A DNA stretch of 64,000 nucleotides from Caulochytrium protostelioides (taxonomy: Eukaryota; Chytridiomycota; Caulochytriomycetes; Caulochytriales; Caulochytriaceae), in NCBI GenBank assembly GCA_003615045.1, contig ML014137.1, positions 1-64,000 on the forward strand, in the 5' to 3' direction. A program made the translations under genes and the position numbers. This document shows positions 45,566 to 56,291 of the stretch, piece after piece. The first letter of the stretch is position 1. The number at the start of each line of letters is the position of its first letter. The notes below the pieces were generated by a model that made no database searches, was not told where the DNA came from, and worked only from the letters and a program-made list of their open reading frames with translations.

Positions 45566-48219
45566 ATGAGCGCCCGTCCGGCTCCCGCGCCGGCTTCCGG
45601 CGCCGGCGCCGGCGCCGGCGCCGGCGCCCTCGGCGGGCCCCGCGCGCCCGTCCCGCCGCGGCCCGCCGTCCAGTCGCCGACGCTGCCGCATCCGGCGCGC
45701 GGCGCCGCCGGCATCGCCGGGCTGGCGAGCGGGACCCTGGCCGTGACGGCCGTGACCCATCGGAGTCCCACATCGAGCCTCGACCTCGACGCCGCCGCCG
45801 CGTCGCCGCCGCCGCTTGGGCTGACCGGCGCCGCGAGCGCGCCGCCGCCGGCCGTCGTGCCGCGGCCCGCCGTGCCGCCACGGCCCGGGTATGCCAAAAG
45901 CCAGTCGCTGACAGACCTGTCCCTCGTGTCCCCGACGGCGGCTGTCGCCGCGCTCCCGACGTCGCCGTCGCTGCCCAGACGCCCGCCGGGCGAGGCCGTC
46001 GCCGCGCCGATCATCGCCGCATCGTCGATGTCGGAAGCCTCCAGCGGGTCCGACTCGCTCACGCCGGTCGACCACATCCACGGCATCCCCACCAGCCACC
46101 TGACCACGTACTCAAATGCGACGGGCACCCACAACCGCAGCCAGACAGTGCCCGTGCCCGGATCGCTGCCCGCGACCGGCGGTAACGGCGCCGGCATCAG
46201 CAGCGCTTCGAATTCCGCCGCCGCCACGGCCGCCGCCGCCGCCGCCGCCGCCGCGGGAAACCGCAAACGTCTCCCGAATTTCAAGACCTTCAAGTCGTCC
46301 GTCCAAGGCATCTTCCGCGAAGACGCGCCGCCGTCGCCGATCCGCCCGATCCGTCCGCCCATCTCTGGCCCGTTCAATCCGATCCATGTGACCCACGTCG
46401 GCTTCGACAGCAAATCGCGCAAGTTCACGGGGCTGCCGAAGGAGTGGGAAGAGATGCTCGTGTCCTCCGGCATCACGAAGGAGGAGCAGGCCGCCAACCC
46501 GCAAGCCGTCCTCGATGTGATGAGCTTCTACCAGGAGAGCCAGGAGCAGAAGCCCGAGGACGCGGTCTGGTCCAAGTTCGACCACTATGCGGGCGCCCGC
46601 GCCGCCACCACGGCCCATACACCCGCCGCCAGCGCGTCCCCTGCCAGCGAGTCGGCCGCCGTGCCGCCCGCGCTGCCCGGCGCGCCCAAAACGCTCACGA
46701 AGCCGCGGCCGCCCGTGCCGGCGCGCCCGCAGCACACGCTCACCATCTACTCGACCGACCTCACCCGCGACGCCGGCGCCACCATCGCCGCCGGCCCGAG
46801 CCACCCGTCGCCGCCGCCGCCGGGCAACGTGGACACCAAACCGGGCAACAGCGGCGGGCTCTCGGTCGCGGAGCGTGCGCGCCGCTTCGAGGCCTCCGGC
46901 GCCGCGGGCGGAGCCGCGGCCGGCGCCGCGGCCGGCAAGAGCCCGACGCCGTCGCCGCCGGTGCCGGTGCCGCCGCGGCCGAGCACCGGGTCCAAGAAAT
47001 CGGCGCTGCCCGGGCTGGGCCCGCCGCGGGGACCGCCGCCGCCGAAGCCGGCGCGCCCGGACCTGGGCCCCGGCGGGGCGGGCGTCGCGGCGGCGGCGGC
47101 CGTGGCGGCGGGCACGCCGGGCGCGGCGGGCGCCAGTATCCCGCTGACCGCGAACCAGCTGCGGCCGCGCAACAAGACGCCGACGGCGAACGTGGCGAGC
47201 GACATTATCGAGCGGCTGCAGAGCGTGTGCAACCGCGCCGACCCGACGACGATCTACCAGAATCTCGTGAAGATCGGGCAGGGCGCGTCGGGCGGCGTGT
47301 TTACCGCGAACGACACCGTGTCGCACCGCAGCGTCGCCATCAAGCAGATGAACCTCGACCAGCAGCCCAAGAAGGAGCTCATTATCAACGAAATCCTGGT
47401 GATGCGCGAGTCGCGCCACAAGAACATCGTCAACTTCATCGACTCCTTCCTCTACGGCAACGACTTGTGGGTCGTGATGGAGTACATGGAAGGCGGGTCC
47501 CTCACGGACTGCGTCACCTCGAATTTCATGACCGAGAGCCAGATCGCGACGGTCTGCCGCGAGACGCTTGGCGGGCTGGCCCATCTCCACTCGAAGGGCA
47601 TCGTGCACCGCGACATCAAGAGCGACAACCTGCTGCTGGGCCTCGACGGCTCCATCAAGCTCACGGACTTTGGCTTCTGCGCGCAGCTCAATGAGGACCA
47701 GGCGAAGCGCACAACCATGGTCGGCACGCCGTATTGGATGGCGCCCGAGGTCGTCAACCGCAAAGAATACAACGCCAAAGTCGATATCTGGTCGCTGGGC
47801 ATCATGGCGATCGAGATGATCGACGGTGAGCCGCCCTACTTGAACGAGAACCCCCTGCGTGCGCTTTACCTCATCGCCACCAACGGCACGCCCAAGCTGC
47901 AGAACCCGGAGGCCCTGAGTCCGCTGTTCCGCGATTTTCTGCATGCCGCCTTGCAGGTCGACGCCACCGTTCGGCCCTCGGCCGAAGCTCTGCTACGCGT
48001 AAGTACCTCATCCTCTGATGGAGCCCATGATCCCCAGGACGGAAAGCGAATGAGCCAGGAGACTCACGTTTTATTCTGTTTTTTTTTTTTTTGCTTGATG
48101 CTCGATGATGCGGATGCGTCGCATGTTACCAGCATCCGTTCCTTGCCCGAGCGGGCTTAACCTCGAGCCTGGTGCCGCTGATCCATGCCGCCGTGGAGCA
48201 GAAGCAAAAGAAGCACTGA
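45566..48219 (+). CDS. STE20: p21-activated kinase (PAK/Ste20) with CRIB domain (two exons)
   Basis: Exons 45566-47998 and 48133-48219 give 839 residues. The 134-bp intron has a GTAAGT donor at 47999, a 15-T tract and an ACCAG acceptor. Without splicing the C-terminus is wrong; the second exon supplies the PAK ending HPFLARAGLTSSLVPLI. The N-terminus is Pro/Ala-rich with PPRP motifs (possible SH3 ligands). The CRIB domain starts at residue 266 (ISGPFNPIHVTHVGFD) and ends with FTGLPKEWEEML. The kinase domain runs ~560-825: glycine loop GQGASGGVF, AIKQM lysine, VHRDIKSDN with Asp683, DFG, and GTPYWMAPEVV. In this family Cdc42/Rac-GTP binding to CRIB relieves autoinhibition, activating MAPK cascades and actin polarity. 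No PH domain, so it is Ste20- rather than Cla4-like. Confidence 0.95.
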
Positions 48220-48546
48220 GCGGCCCTCCGTGGCCTGGCTGGCGGCGCCGGGGGCGGTGTCGGCAGTCGTGGGCGGCGCCTGCGTAGCGCCATGGCTTCG
48301 TCGTCCCGCCACCTCCCACGTGGGTCTCTGATCTTCGATCCCTCTGCTTCCACCATCATAAGCCTTTCGTGCATCGTCCGTGGTCTGGCGCGCACATTTT
48401 GCGACGATGGGATCCTGTTTCGATGTCATGTGTATTGTAAATGTTTTTTTTGGAGGGCTGATCCATGAAGACAGGGAATGCATGAGACGGCGTCGCTTGG
48501 CCGCGCGACCCTGTCGTCGACGCGTGCTGGCGGTTTCAATAAAAGT
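48220..48546. other. 3' intergenic between convergent PAK and HIS3
   Basis: 327 bp. An AATAAA on the plus strand at 48538-48543 lies just before the HIS3 stop on the opposite strand and may serve PAK, in which case the two 3' UTRs overlap. A T-rich patch occurs at ~48432-48450. No gene is visible. Confidence 0.45.
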
Positions 48547-49292
48547 TTATACCTCGTCGGCGTTGAGGGTGTCCTTCGTACTAGGCACCTGATCGAGCCC
48601 TGTCTGGGTGGTGGCCTCGCGCAAAGCCAGGGCCAGAGCCTTGAAGGCCGACTCGGCACTGATGATGATTGGCGATCCCCATCATCCACGAACCAATAAA
48701 AGACCATCATTGCCTCAAAGCGAGAGCGTGAGTATCTGACCATCGAGCTGTCGATCATCGGCATGGGAGCCATCGGATGCTGGAAGACTTACCGGTGGTG
48801 GTCATTTTCGCCGCGGAGGACGTCAACATGCAGGGTGAGGCCGGCGTTCATGGCGAAGCTACGGATAAAGTGGGGGATCATCTCACAGCTGAGCTTGCCG
48901 AGGTGCTCGCGCACCAGATGAAGGTTCACGACGGGATGGGGGCGCCCCGAGATGTCGACCACGGCGCGCGATAGGCTTTCGTCGAGCGGCGCATACGCCG
49001 ATCCAAAACGCTTGATGCCTTTGCGGTCCCCGAGCGCCTGCTTGAACGCGTTGCCGAGCGCGAGCCCGACGTCCTCGACGGTATGGTGGTCGTCCACGTG
49101 GAGATCACCGTTGCACTTAATCGCCAGGTGCCAATGCGCATGCTTGGCCAAGGCGTGGATCATGTGGTCCAGGAACCCGATGCCGGTCTCGATGGCATAA
49201 GGACCGTCCGGGCGGTACAGCCCCAGCGTCAGCTCGATCTGGGTCTCCGCTGTGTTGCGGACCACCGTCGCTTCATACTTGGTAGCACTCAT
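48547..49292 (-). CDS. HIS3: Imidazoleglycerol-phosphate dehydratase (two exons)
   Basis: Minus-strand exons 49292-48793 and 48658-48547 give 203 residues. The 134-bp intron has a GTAAGT donor at 48792 and an AG acceptor at 48660-48659, phase 2. The enzyme dehydrates imidazole glycerol phosphate to imidazole acetol phosphate, a step of histidine biosynthesis. Both Mn-binding motifs are present: [10 protein letters not shown] in the first half and NDHHRAESAF in the second, the latter interrupted by the intron after NDHH. Also seen are [16 protein letters not shown] and a C-terminal VPSTKDTL block. The start at [10 protein letters not shown] aligns with fungal HIS3 N-termini; the frame extends upstream to 49367 without need. 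Length is slightly below yeast His3 (about 220). It is stand-alone, as in fungi, not fused to a phosphatase as in some bacteria. Confidence 0.96.
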
Positions 49293-52200
49293 GTCGGCGT
49301 TCTCTCTAATTGAACACGTGGCACGTCTCGCAACGACGTAGGCGGCATAGGCGGCGGAGACGGGCAACAGGCGGACAGGCGAGGGAGGGGATGGTCGTTA
49401 TGCAACGAGTCAGGACCCCTGCTTGCCCGTCTCCATCCCCCCATGGCCCTCAAGGGAGCTGCTGCTATCGTGTGGGTGTTTGCTTCGCCGTGGCCGGCTG
49501 AGAAAGTCTCGCGTGATCCGCGTTGACCACGTGGGCATGCGGTGATGACGTGACTTTCATTCGCGGGCAGCACGACGCGATCGTGCGTGGTCCAGCACAC
49601 CGCGGCCGCCAGGGTCCTGCGCATGCGCGTGGCGGAGTCGCTCGTGCCTCAGTGGTCCGACGCCCGAGACATCGGAACGGATCGCTGGCCTTGGCCTTTG
49701 CCCTTGCCCTTCACCGGAAGCAAACTCGGCTGCGCCATAGACGACCACCAGCTCCCTCCGTGGCGGCCCTCGTTGGCGACGCCGTTGCTGAGAGGTGGCC
49801 AGCACGCGCTTCTTATCTTCTTACAGCCGCAGACGCTGGTGCACCCCAGCACGGCTTGACAATACTCGGTCCACAGTGTCTCACGACGTGCCACACGACC
49901 AACCAAGCTTGGTGCACTGCGAGCGCTGTGCCTTTGGGGTTGATTAGTGCTCGGATTGCTTTAGGGTCAGTTTCCAGATGTCGGCTCGATCGTCGAAGTG
50001 ATGCTCCATGGCCATGTGGAAGATGCCTTTCCATCCCGGGTTGTTCCCTATGATGCGGTCCTGCCACCTGTGCCTTCAGAGTGGTAGTGGCACGAAGCCC
50101 TGATCTGTCGAAGACATGGCGATGATGATTCAATGCCGAATGCAGCCATATGAACGGCCCCGTCGGCCCCCACGATCCTGCCAGTCGTGTCCTGTCATTG
50201 TCCCTATCGTCCCTATTGTCGCCATCGTAATTATCATCGCAACCACGAGGAAACCATCGTCGCCAGTGCCGATCATCGACTGTACCATCACCGGTGATGC
50301 TTGCGAGAGCGAAGTCTATCAACATGCCTCCTGGCCTCGCTGTCGTAGACAGACGGCTTCGGGGCTTCGGCCAGACGGTCTCGTGCTAGCCCAGGTCAGG
50401 CGGAGCAGAGAGCGCCGGGCGCTCACCGATGCACCGCTGCCGCTTTCTGCCTCCGGATGCCGCCGCTTCCTGCCGGTCGTGCCGAGCACGAGCAGCGCCT
50501 GCGGCCACAATGCGGGTCTCGCTGCGAAGCGGGGCACCGGAGGAGTCGCGTTTCAAGATAAGGCCAGAGACATGCTAAGCAGGCAATCCTCAAACCTGCA
50601 TCGCGCATCTCACAACAAGCATCGCATCGGCATGGACGCCTCCACGGAATTTTCGAAACATGGATCCTGCGTCGTTTTGCCGGCTCGGGCCACGTCCTGA
50701 AGCGTGGTTATGTGTTCCGCAACCGCGGCGTCGCCGCCCGTCGGTTGTCGAAAGCAAAGCGGCGACGTCGCGGTCACACGGCCCACTTGCCCCACGCTTC
50801 TACTACCCATGTGGGCCGTGTGGCATCGGGCTGGTCTCAGCAGACGCGCCGTCAACTGGGTATACCCGCCATGCCCAAGCGACACGGCCCCGCCGGCGTG
50901 CATGCATGTTGTGCCTGTGATTCAAAAGCCGCCGTCGCTTGCGGCACGCGCGCTGCCGGCCTCTTCCGGCCTCGGCTGCTTCCCGTTCAGCCTTGTGCTG
51001 AGGCGGTGCCCTCGCTGAGGCGCGGCGATCCGGCTCAGGTGGCGGGCAGGCGACCGAAAAAAAAAATAAATAAATCAAAACCAAGCTGATGCGTATCATC
51101 CTTCCCCCATGACCGGCCGCCATTGTCGACCGGCCGTTATCATCGTCGTCGGGGCAGCGCTCGCACCGTCACCCGTCCCATCTGCGACGACTCCTCAGCG
51201 ACCGGCGGCGAAGGCTGCCAGGGCGCGTTATCTGGTCCTTGCGGTCGGTCCACAACGGTGGACTCGCGTCGCCTGATGCTGGCAGCGGCTGGAAGGGCCA
51301 CGACGGCCCCCGAACTGGCTGAGCCGCAGGTCGATGCTAAAGCACGACTGTCGTCATGCACCGCACCATGACGGCAATTGGGGACCGGCAGTTCAGGGTC
51401 TGCGCAGACAGGCCCAGGGGACAGCTGAGGCGCGCATCGGTCGCCGTCGTGTTGCCGTGACGCCGTTGTGGTGCGAGGCCCGGAGGGTCAGAGGACGCCG
51501 CCTTCAGGGCGTTTGGAAGTGTCCGCAGTGTCCGAAGGACTTCCAAAAGGAAAGACGGGAAACACATCTCCGCCAGCCAGCAAGCGGCGATGGCGGCAAC
51601 AGCCGCGGGGACGGCGACGGCGGCGCGAAAAGCGGGAGAACCCGCGAGCTCAGGAGGCGTGCGCGGCCTGCTGAAGGGCAACGGTCTGCGTGCGACATGC
51701 CCTTGGCGGGGGTTCGTCGCGCCCCCGACACAACGCGGCTGCGGCTGTGCCCGGAGAGACTGATGCGCGGCCAGACGGAGGGCCATGCCCGACGAACGCG
51801 CCGGAAGGAACAGACTTCCTGCGCTTGTCGAGGGAAATTCGAGACGTCGTACCCGAGGGCACTGGCCATCGCCGCCGCACCGACGGGCGGAGTCGGTAGA
51901 ACGCCGACGTGGGTGGACCGCCCTTCCCATGTCAGGGCCGATGCAGCTATAAATATATCCAGGATGCCGAAGGACGCGGCGGGCGGACCGCGGTCGCGGC
52001 GGAGGCGACGAGCAAGGGCCTGGGCCTGATTTGAGGTCGAGAAAAATTGCCAACTGACATGAAAAGAAAAAACAGGAAGGCAAAGTGGCACCGACAACCT
52101 TCGTTCTGCCTTCGTACTGCCCATCGCGCCTCTCCCATCTGTCAACGCTCTGCCTCCCCTCTCCTTTGAAGGTACCCTATCCGACGCGTCTCTGCGCCGC

Positions 52201-52591
52201 TTGGCCGATTAATCGGCATCGCGCCATCGTGCAACGTCTCGCTCGCGCCGTATGCGCTGCACCTGCGTGCTGGAATGGGCCTGTCAGCGATCACCCATCG
52301 ACGATCATCCGCCTGCGATCATCCGCTACCGCGGCAGCTGTGCGGGTTATATAGCCGCCGGTCGCTTGAGTACAGCACGTCGCTGGCATACGCCTGGCGT
52401 CATGGCCCGCGTCATGAAGGTGGCCCTGGAGCGTACTGATCTCGTGCCATGACCCACACGAACCGACGTCGCTCACCCTCTCCATCTCAATCTGCGTCGC
52501 TTTTCTCCTCTGGTTGCTTGATCACCGCGCTTCTGCTCCCGTCCTGGACTTGCTGGCTGTGCGCTTTTCGCCCGTCTTGTAGTTTTCCACC
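49293..52591. other. Long gene-free interval between HIS3 and the GPI-type gene
   Basis: 3.3 kb between divergent starts. All frames are short or of non-coding composition. It contains a 12-bp inverted repeat (50774-50785 with 50810-50821) and an A-rich tract at ~51055-51080. Codon-like zinc-finger resemblance at ~51510-51560 was dismissed. The ~100 bp before 52592 are pyrimidine-rich (TCTCCATCTCAATCTGCGTCG), probably the leader of the surface-protein gene. Confidence 0.45.
50774..50821. repeat. 12-bp inverted repeat
   Basis: CACACGGCCCAC at 50774-50785 is the exact reverse complement of GTGGGCCGTGTG at 50810-50821, with a 24-nt spacer. Isolated; no flanking element was identified. Confidence 0.7.
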
Positions 52592-53212
52592 ATGTTCGCA
52601 CTGCTGCCCTTTGTCGCCGTGATGGCGTCGTCGGCCTCGGCCGCCATCACCATCGTCGACGGCCCCGCCCTCGCAAACTGCACGGCCTTCAACGAGACCT
52701 GCTCGGCCGCCGTCTCGGACGCCCTGCCCCAGTGCACGCAGCCCGGCCGCACCTTCCAGAACACGACCCTGGGTCTGTGTGTGTCCAACTCTACCCTGGA
52801 CGTGACCGTCTTGCCGGGCTCGCCCGTGCCGCTCTCCATCCAGCAGGACGCGACGCCCGCCGACGCGTGCGCCAACTTCGCGACCAACTGCTTGTACGGC
52901 GGCACCTGCTCGGCCAACAACCTCCTGCCGCCGTCGTTCGTCTGCCGTAAGATCAACGACGTCTCGGGCGCCGTCGGCGCCTGTGTGTGCCCCAACGGCA
53001 CCCAGGTCGAGTACCCCTTCACGGTCATCGCGGCCGCCGCCGCCGCCTCCTCCTCCATGGCCCAGATGACCTCCACCACCTCGCCCACCCGCTCGCCCAC
53101 GTCCAGCCCCTCCTCCGCGGGCCCGTCCATCGTGGCCTCCAAGCACGCCATGATGTCTGTGATCGGCGCCGGATTCGTCGGCCTCGTCGGCGCCCTCGCC
53201 CTGGCCTTGTAA
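52592..53212 (+). CDS. Predicted GPI-anchored, Cys-rich cell-surface protein
   Basis: 206 residues from the ATG at 52592 in a CCACCATG context. A signal peptide is clear (MFALLPFVAVMASSASA, cleavage near residue 18). Residues ~28-145 contain ten or more cysteines, including an EGF-like spacing late in the domain (C-x6-C-x5-C around ANFATNCLYGGTC, then C-x-C in GACVCP), and five N-glycosylation sequons (NCT, NET, NTT, NST, NGT). Residues ~155-185 are Ser/Thr/Pro-rich. The C-terminus is hydrophobic and ends without a charged tail (IGAGFVGLVGALALAL), fitting a GPI-attachment signal; the omega site may be in SSAGPS. This layout is typical of fungal wall or membrane proteins. No named family is recognised. 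Confidence 0.8.
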   Translation: MFALLPFVAVMASSASAAITIVDGPALANCTAFNETCSAAVSDALPQCTQPGRTFQNTTLGLCVSNSTLDVTVLPGSPVPLSIQQDATPADACANFATNCLYGGTCSANNLLPPSFVCRKINDVSGAVGACVCPNGTQVEYPFTVIAAAAAASSSMAQMTSTTSPTRSPTSSPSSAGPSIVASKHAMMSVIGAGFVGLVGALALAL

Positions 53213-54507
53213 GCCTGCTCCAGGGCGATGGTCCTTGGTCCGCCCCCTTCCTCCTCCCCCTCGCTCGCCTTGGCCTCCGCCTGGCCGCGCCAGGCCGCGC
53301 CGTCGCTCTTCCACATGCATTCTCGGGCGCCGCGCGCGGAAACTGCATGGTTCGGTATAGCCACCAGTCTCCGCACCCGCCCGGCGGTTGCAGCAGAAAT
53401 GCGTTTTTCCCCCGATAGCTTTATTATTACTCATTGATGTAGAAATCATGGAAGGGTTGGCGGTGTCATGGACGGTCGTCCGAGCTCGGCGTCGAGGCAG
53501 GGCTGCGACCGCCAGGAACGCCGGACGGCGGATCGGATCAAACGGCTTGAGGGGTACTTTCTGACGTCTGATTCCTGACTCTACTGCGAAGGCATGGTAG
53601 TCGATAGCATTCGGAGGCCGGATCATGTCCCCGCGATGACGATCCATCATCTCAGATCACTATCCTGGTCACTGGCCCCGGAGAGGCTTGGTTCCTCTCC
53701 TGCTAGCCTCGCCATGAAACGTGCGATCCTCCACCATGCGGTGGCCCGACAGGAGACCCAGACATCGCATGAAATGCTTATCTCGTTATCCATACCAAGG
53801 TGAGCCATGGCAGCGGCAGCGCCTCCACTCCTAGCGGAGTGACATGCCCCTGCCGCTTCCCACGGCATGAGAGCACTCAGGTTCATCCGAGAACACCGCG
53901 CCTGGTCTGCTGACGCGCCCCCCGACCCTTGGAAGCGACGTGGCGTCGCGATCGACCGGGACGCTTGTCTGGCGCGACTTGACTTGGAGGGGGTGCCGCG
54001 CTAGCATGCGCTGCTGCGCCAGGATCCATGATGCAGCGCCGGTCGCGTCGACCGCCGTGATGCGGTCGATGCGGTCGACTCACGCACTGTCGCATCGCCA
54101 CGACATCGTGTGCCGCAAATCTTTCGCACTCCCGTCGGTTCATCGTCGGTTCATCGTCGGTTCAATCCCATCACCAGGCGCCATCGCCAGGCGCCACGCC
54201 AGGCGCATACCTATTTTTGGAACGACATCCGTCCGGGATGCCCACGACGACCTCCCTGCGGCTCCGGCAGTACGCAGCCGCGGGTGGGTGGTCCCCAGCC
54301 AATGCGACGCCAGCGAGCGACGGGTCGTCGGCTATTTCCGCCTCGCTGTTGCACCGAGCCAATGCATCGGCCGGGGCCGCCGCGCCGTCGTCTGCGCACG
54401 GAGGTCCGAACGGAGGGCGCGGGGCCATGCGGTGCGTCGTGTTTCAGACAGACGGTGCGGCATCGACTGACGGGTCTCGGTGGCCGACAACCCCAGCGCT
54501 CTTGGTG

Positions 54508-54622
54508 CCCATGCCATCGCATCCCATGCCATCGCATCCCATCCCATCGCATCGCATCCCATCCCATCCCATCCCATCCCATCCCATCCCATCCCATCCC
54601 ATCCCATCCCATCCCATCGCAT
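54508..54622. repeat. Pentanucleotide satellite CCCAT/CGCAT
   Basis: About 23 consecutive 5-bp units. The first third mixes CCCAT, GCCAT and CGCAT; then a homogeneous CCCAT run of more than ten units ends in CGCAT. Confidence 0.95.
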
Positions 54623-55065
54623 ACCGGGCGATGCAGGGATCTGCAGGGATGTGTGACGGTGATGATGCTGATCATGACGGTGATCCTGATGTGCCCATTT
54701 TGTGAAGCGATGGCCGACCGGGAGGATGCGGAAGACACGAAGTCCCTAGGATGGCCGCATATCACTCCTTGAATGGTGCGACAGGCCATGCTCCTTTGGT
54801 CAGTGCGACTTGGGCACCGCCTTCGTGAGAGCTCATCGCCCCCAGCCCGGGATTTCAAGCCCCGCCCTCGCTCCACGCCTGTGCCGACCGGCCGGGGCCT
54901 CCCGTCGTACCCGTGCCTCCCGCTGTTGTATATCTCTGTAGTGCTTTGGGTTGTTTGGGTAGTTTGTTGATGCTGAGTGACGCTTAACGCCCCGTCGGCG
55001 CTTCGGCATTGCTCGGCCTTGGCCGCATTTTTCGGTAGTGTTGTGCTAGGCCCGGCGCTTGCCTG

Positions 55066-55148
55066 GCGGCCACGGCCACGGCCACGGCCACGGCCACGGC
55101 CACGGCTACGGCTACGGCTACGGCTACGGCTACGGCTACGGCTACGGC
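55066..55148. repeat. Hexanucleotide array GGCCAC then GGCTAC
   Basis: Roughly seven GGCCAC units switch abruptly to seven GGCTAC units, one transition (C to T) fixed in half of the array. This indicates local homogenisation after a single substitution. Confidence 0.95.
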
Positions 55149-56291
55149 AAACAGCAACGGTCGCACTTCCTGACTGCGCCGTGGACGTACGAGCACCGAC
55201 GGTCCGTGTCGCCGGCGATCGCCGCCCCCGAGCGGGTCTGGACCACCAGGAGGTCGACGCCGACGCCGACGCCGACGCCATCGTTGCCGTCGTTGTCGCC
55301 GTTGGTGCCGTCCGGATCCCGGCCGTCGCGGCCGCCACCGTCGCGTTCTGTGGCCCGCTGGCTCATGACGAACGAGCTCCGCATTTAACAGGGAACACGT
55401 CTTTCCGCCGACGCTCGACGAGCCGCGGACCCGTACCACCGCGTCAGCCGTTACGAAGGACGCGTGCGACCGTCATGGATGCAGACGTCTGGTACGCCAC
55501 CAGTTGACTTCCCGACTCGTCATTCTTTGTTAAAAAGGCCTCATTGAGCCCTCCCGCCGTGATTCTCCGACGACCGCGGCACGATAGCTCGCATTGCTGC
55601 TCATCCGCTGCTGCCGACGGGTCCCCGTTGCTACCGCGACGTTCCCTCCATTGGCCTGCCAAGCGCGACTGAGCCGTGCTTGACCCCGTCGCTTCGATTT
55701 TTCTTTTTCTTTTCTGATAGGCCCCAGATTTGTCGCCGTGGGCGGGTCCCATCGCGAATCCTACTCACTGCTCCGGCGATCCCTGCGTCATTCGCGGCCG
55801 ACGCCCTGGTCCCCTCGTCGCGCCGCCGCTCAGCACGCCGGCGTGCCCTCCGCCGCGCGGGCCCCTGCACCGGAACGCGCGGTCTGGCTTGCGGCGCAGC
55901 CCCACGGCGCGTGGCGCCCTCTCCGCGGCCACCGTCGCGTCGTACGACGCTCGCGGCCGCCGCCCGCCGGCGGGATCTCAGCCCGCTCGCCCAAGGATCG
56001 ACCAGGCGTGACCTGCACCCGCCTCGGAGTCCCGCCTCGGGGGTCCCGCCTCGGCATCCGCGGCCGCCGCCGTCGACGCCGGCTCCGGCTCCTGCACGAG
56101 CCACGTGAGCGCACCCGCTGGGACGCGACCGTGGTCGGCGGCCTGCGCCGCGGCGCCCGAGCCGTCTGGCCGGCCCTGGCGGCCTCTGCCGCAGGCGCCG
56201 GCATCGCTTCTCTCGCCTGCCGGGCACCGCTCTTGCTCCTGCTGCTGCTGCTGCTGCTGCTGCCGCCGCCGCCGCTTCAGGCGCCGTCGCC

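Larger units (their letters stand above)
53213..56291. other. Gene-free interval with pentamer and hexamer satellites
   Basis: 3.1 kb. It contains a thrice-repeated TCGTCGGTTCA unit (~54138-54170), a CATCC/CATCG pentamer array and a GGCCAC-to-GGCTAC hexamer array (listed separately). The ~60 bp before 56292 carry CTGCTGCTGCTG and CCGCCGCCGCC runs. Long minus-strand frames here merely translate the satellites (GMGWD and RSRSRGRG repeats). Confidence 0.5.

Noticed and set aside
46112-47944. 610-codon antisense frame across the PAK kinase
   Set aside because: It is the exact reverse of conserved CRIB and kinase coding sequence and shows no independent motif.
50830-50885. Possible third nuclease-relic copy on the opposite strand (GGGTATACCC and TTGGGCATGG strings)
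   Set aside because: Similarity to copies A and B stops after about 20 bases and the flanks do not align.
51507-51570. Possible C2H2 zinc finger (KCPQCPKDFQKERRETHLRQ) in a plus-strand frame
   Set aside because: Only one of the two histidines is spaced acceptably, the surrounding frame is non-coding in composition, and there is no second finger.
54149-54175. GGTTCAATCCC resembling a tRNA B box
   Set aside because: It arises from a three-fold TCGTCGGTTCA repeat; no A box, acceptor stem or cloverleaf could be drawn around it.
54211-55338. 375-codon minus-strand frame with GMGWD and RSRSRGRG repeats
   Set aside because: The peptide is a direct translation of the pentamer and hexamer satellites.
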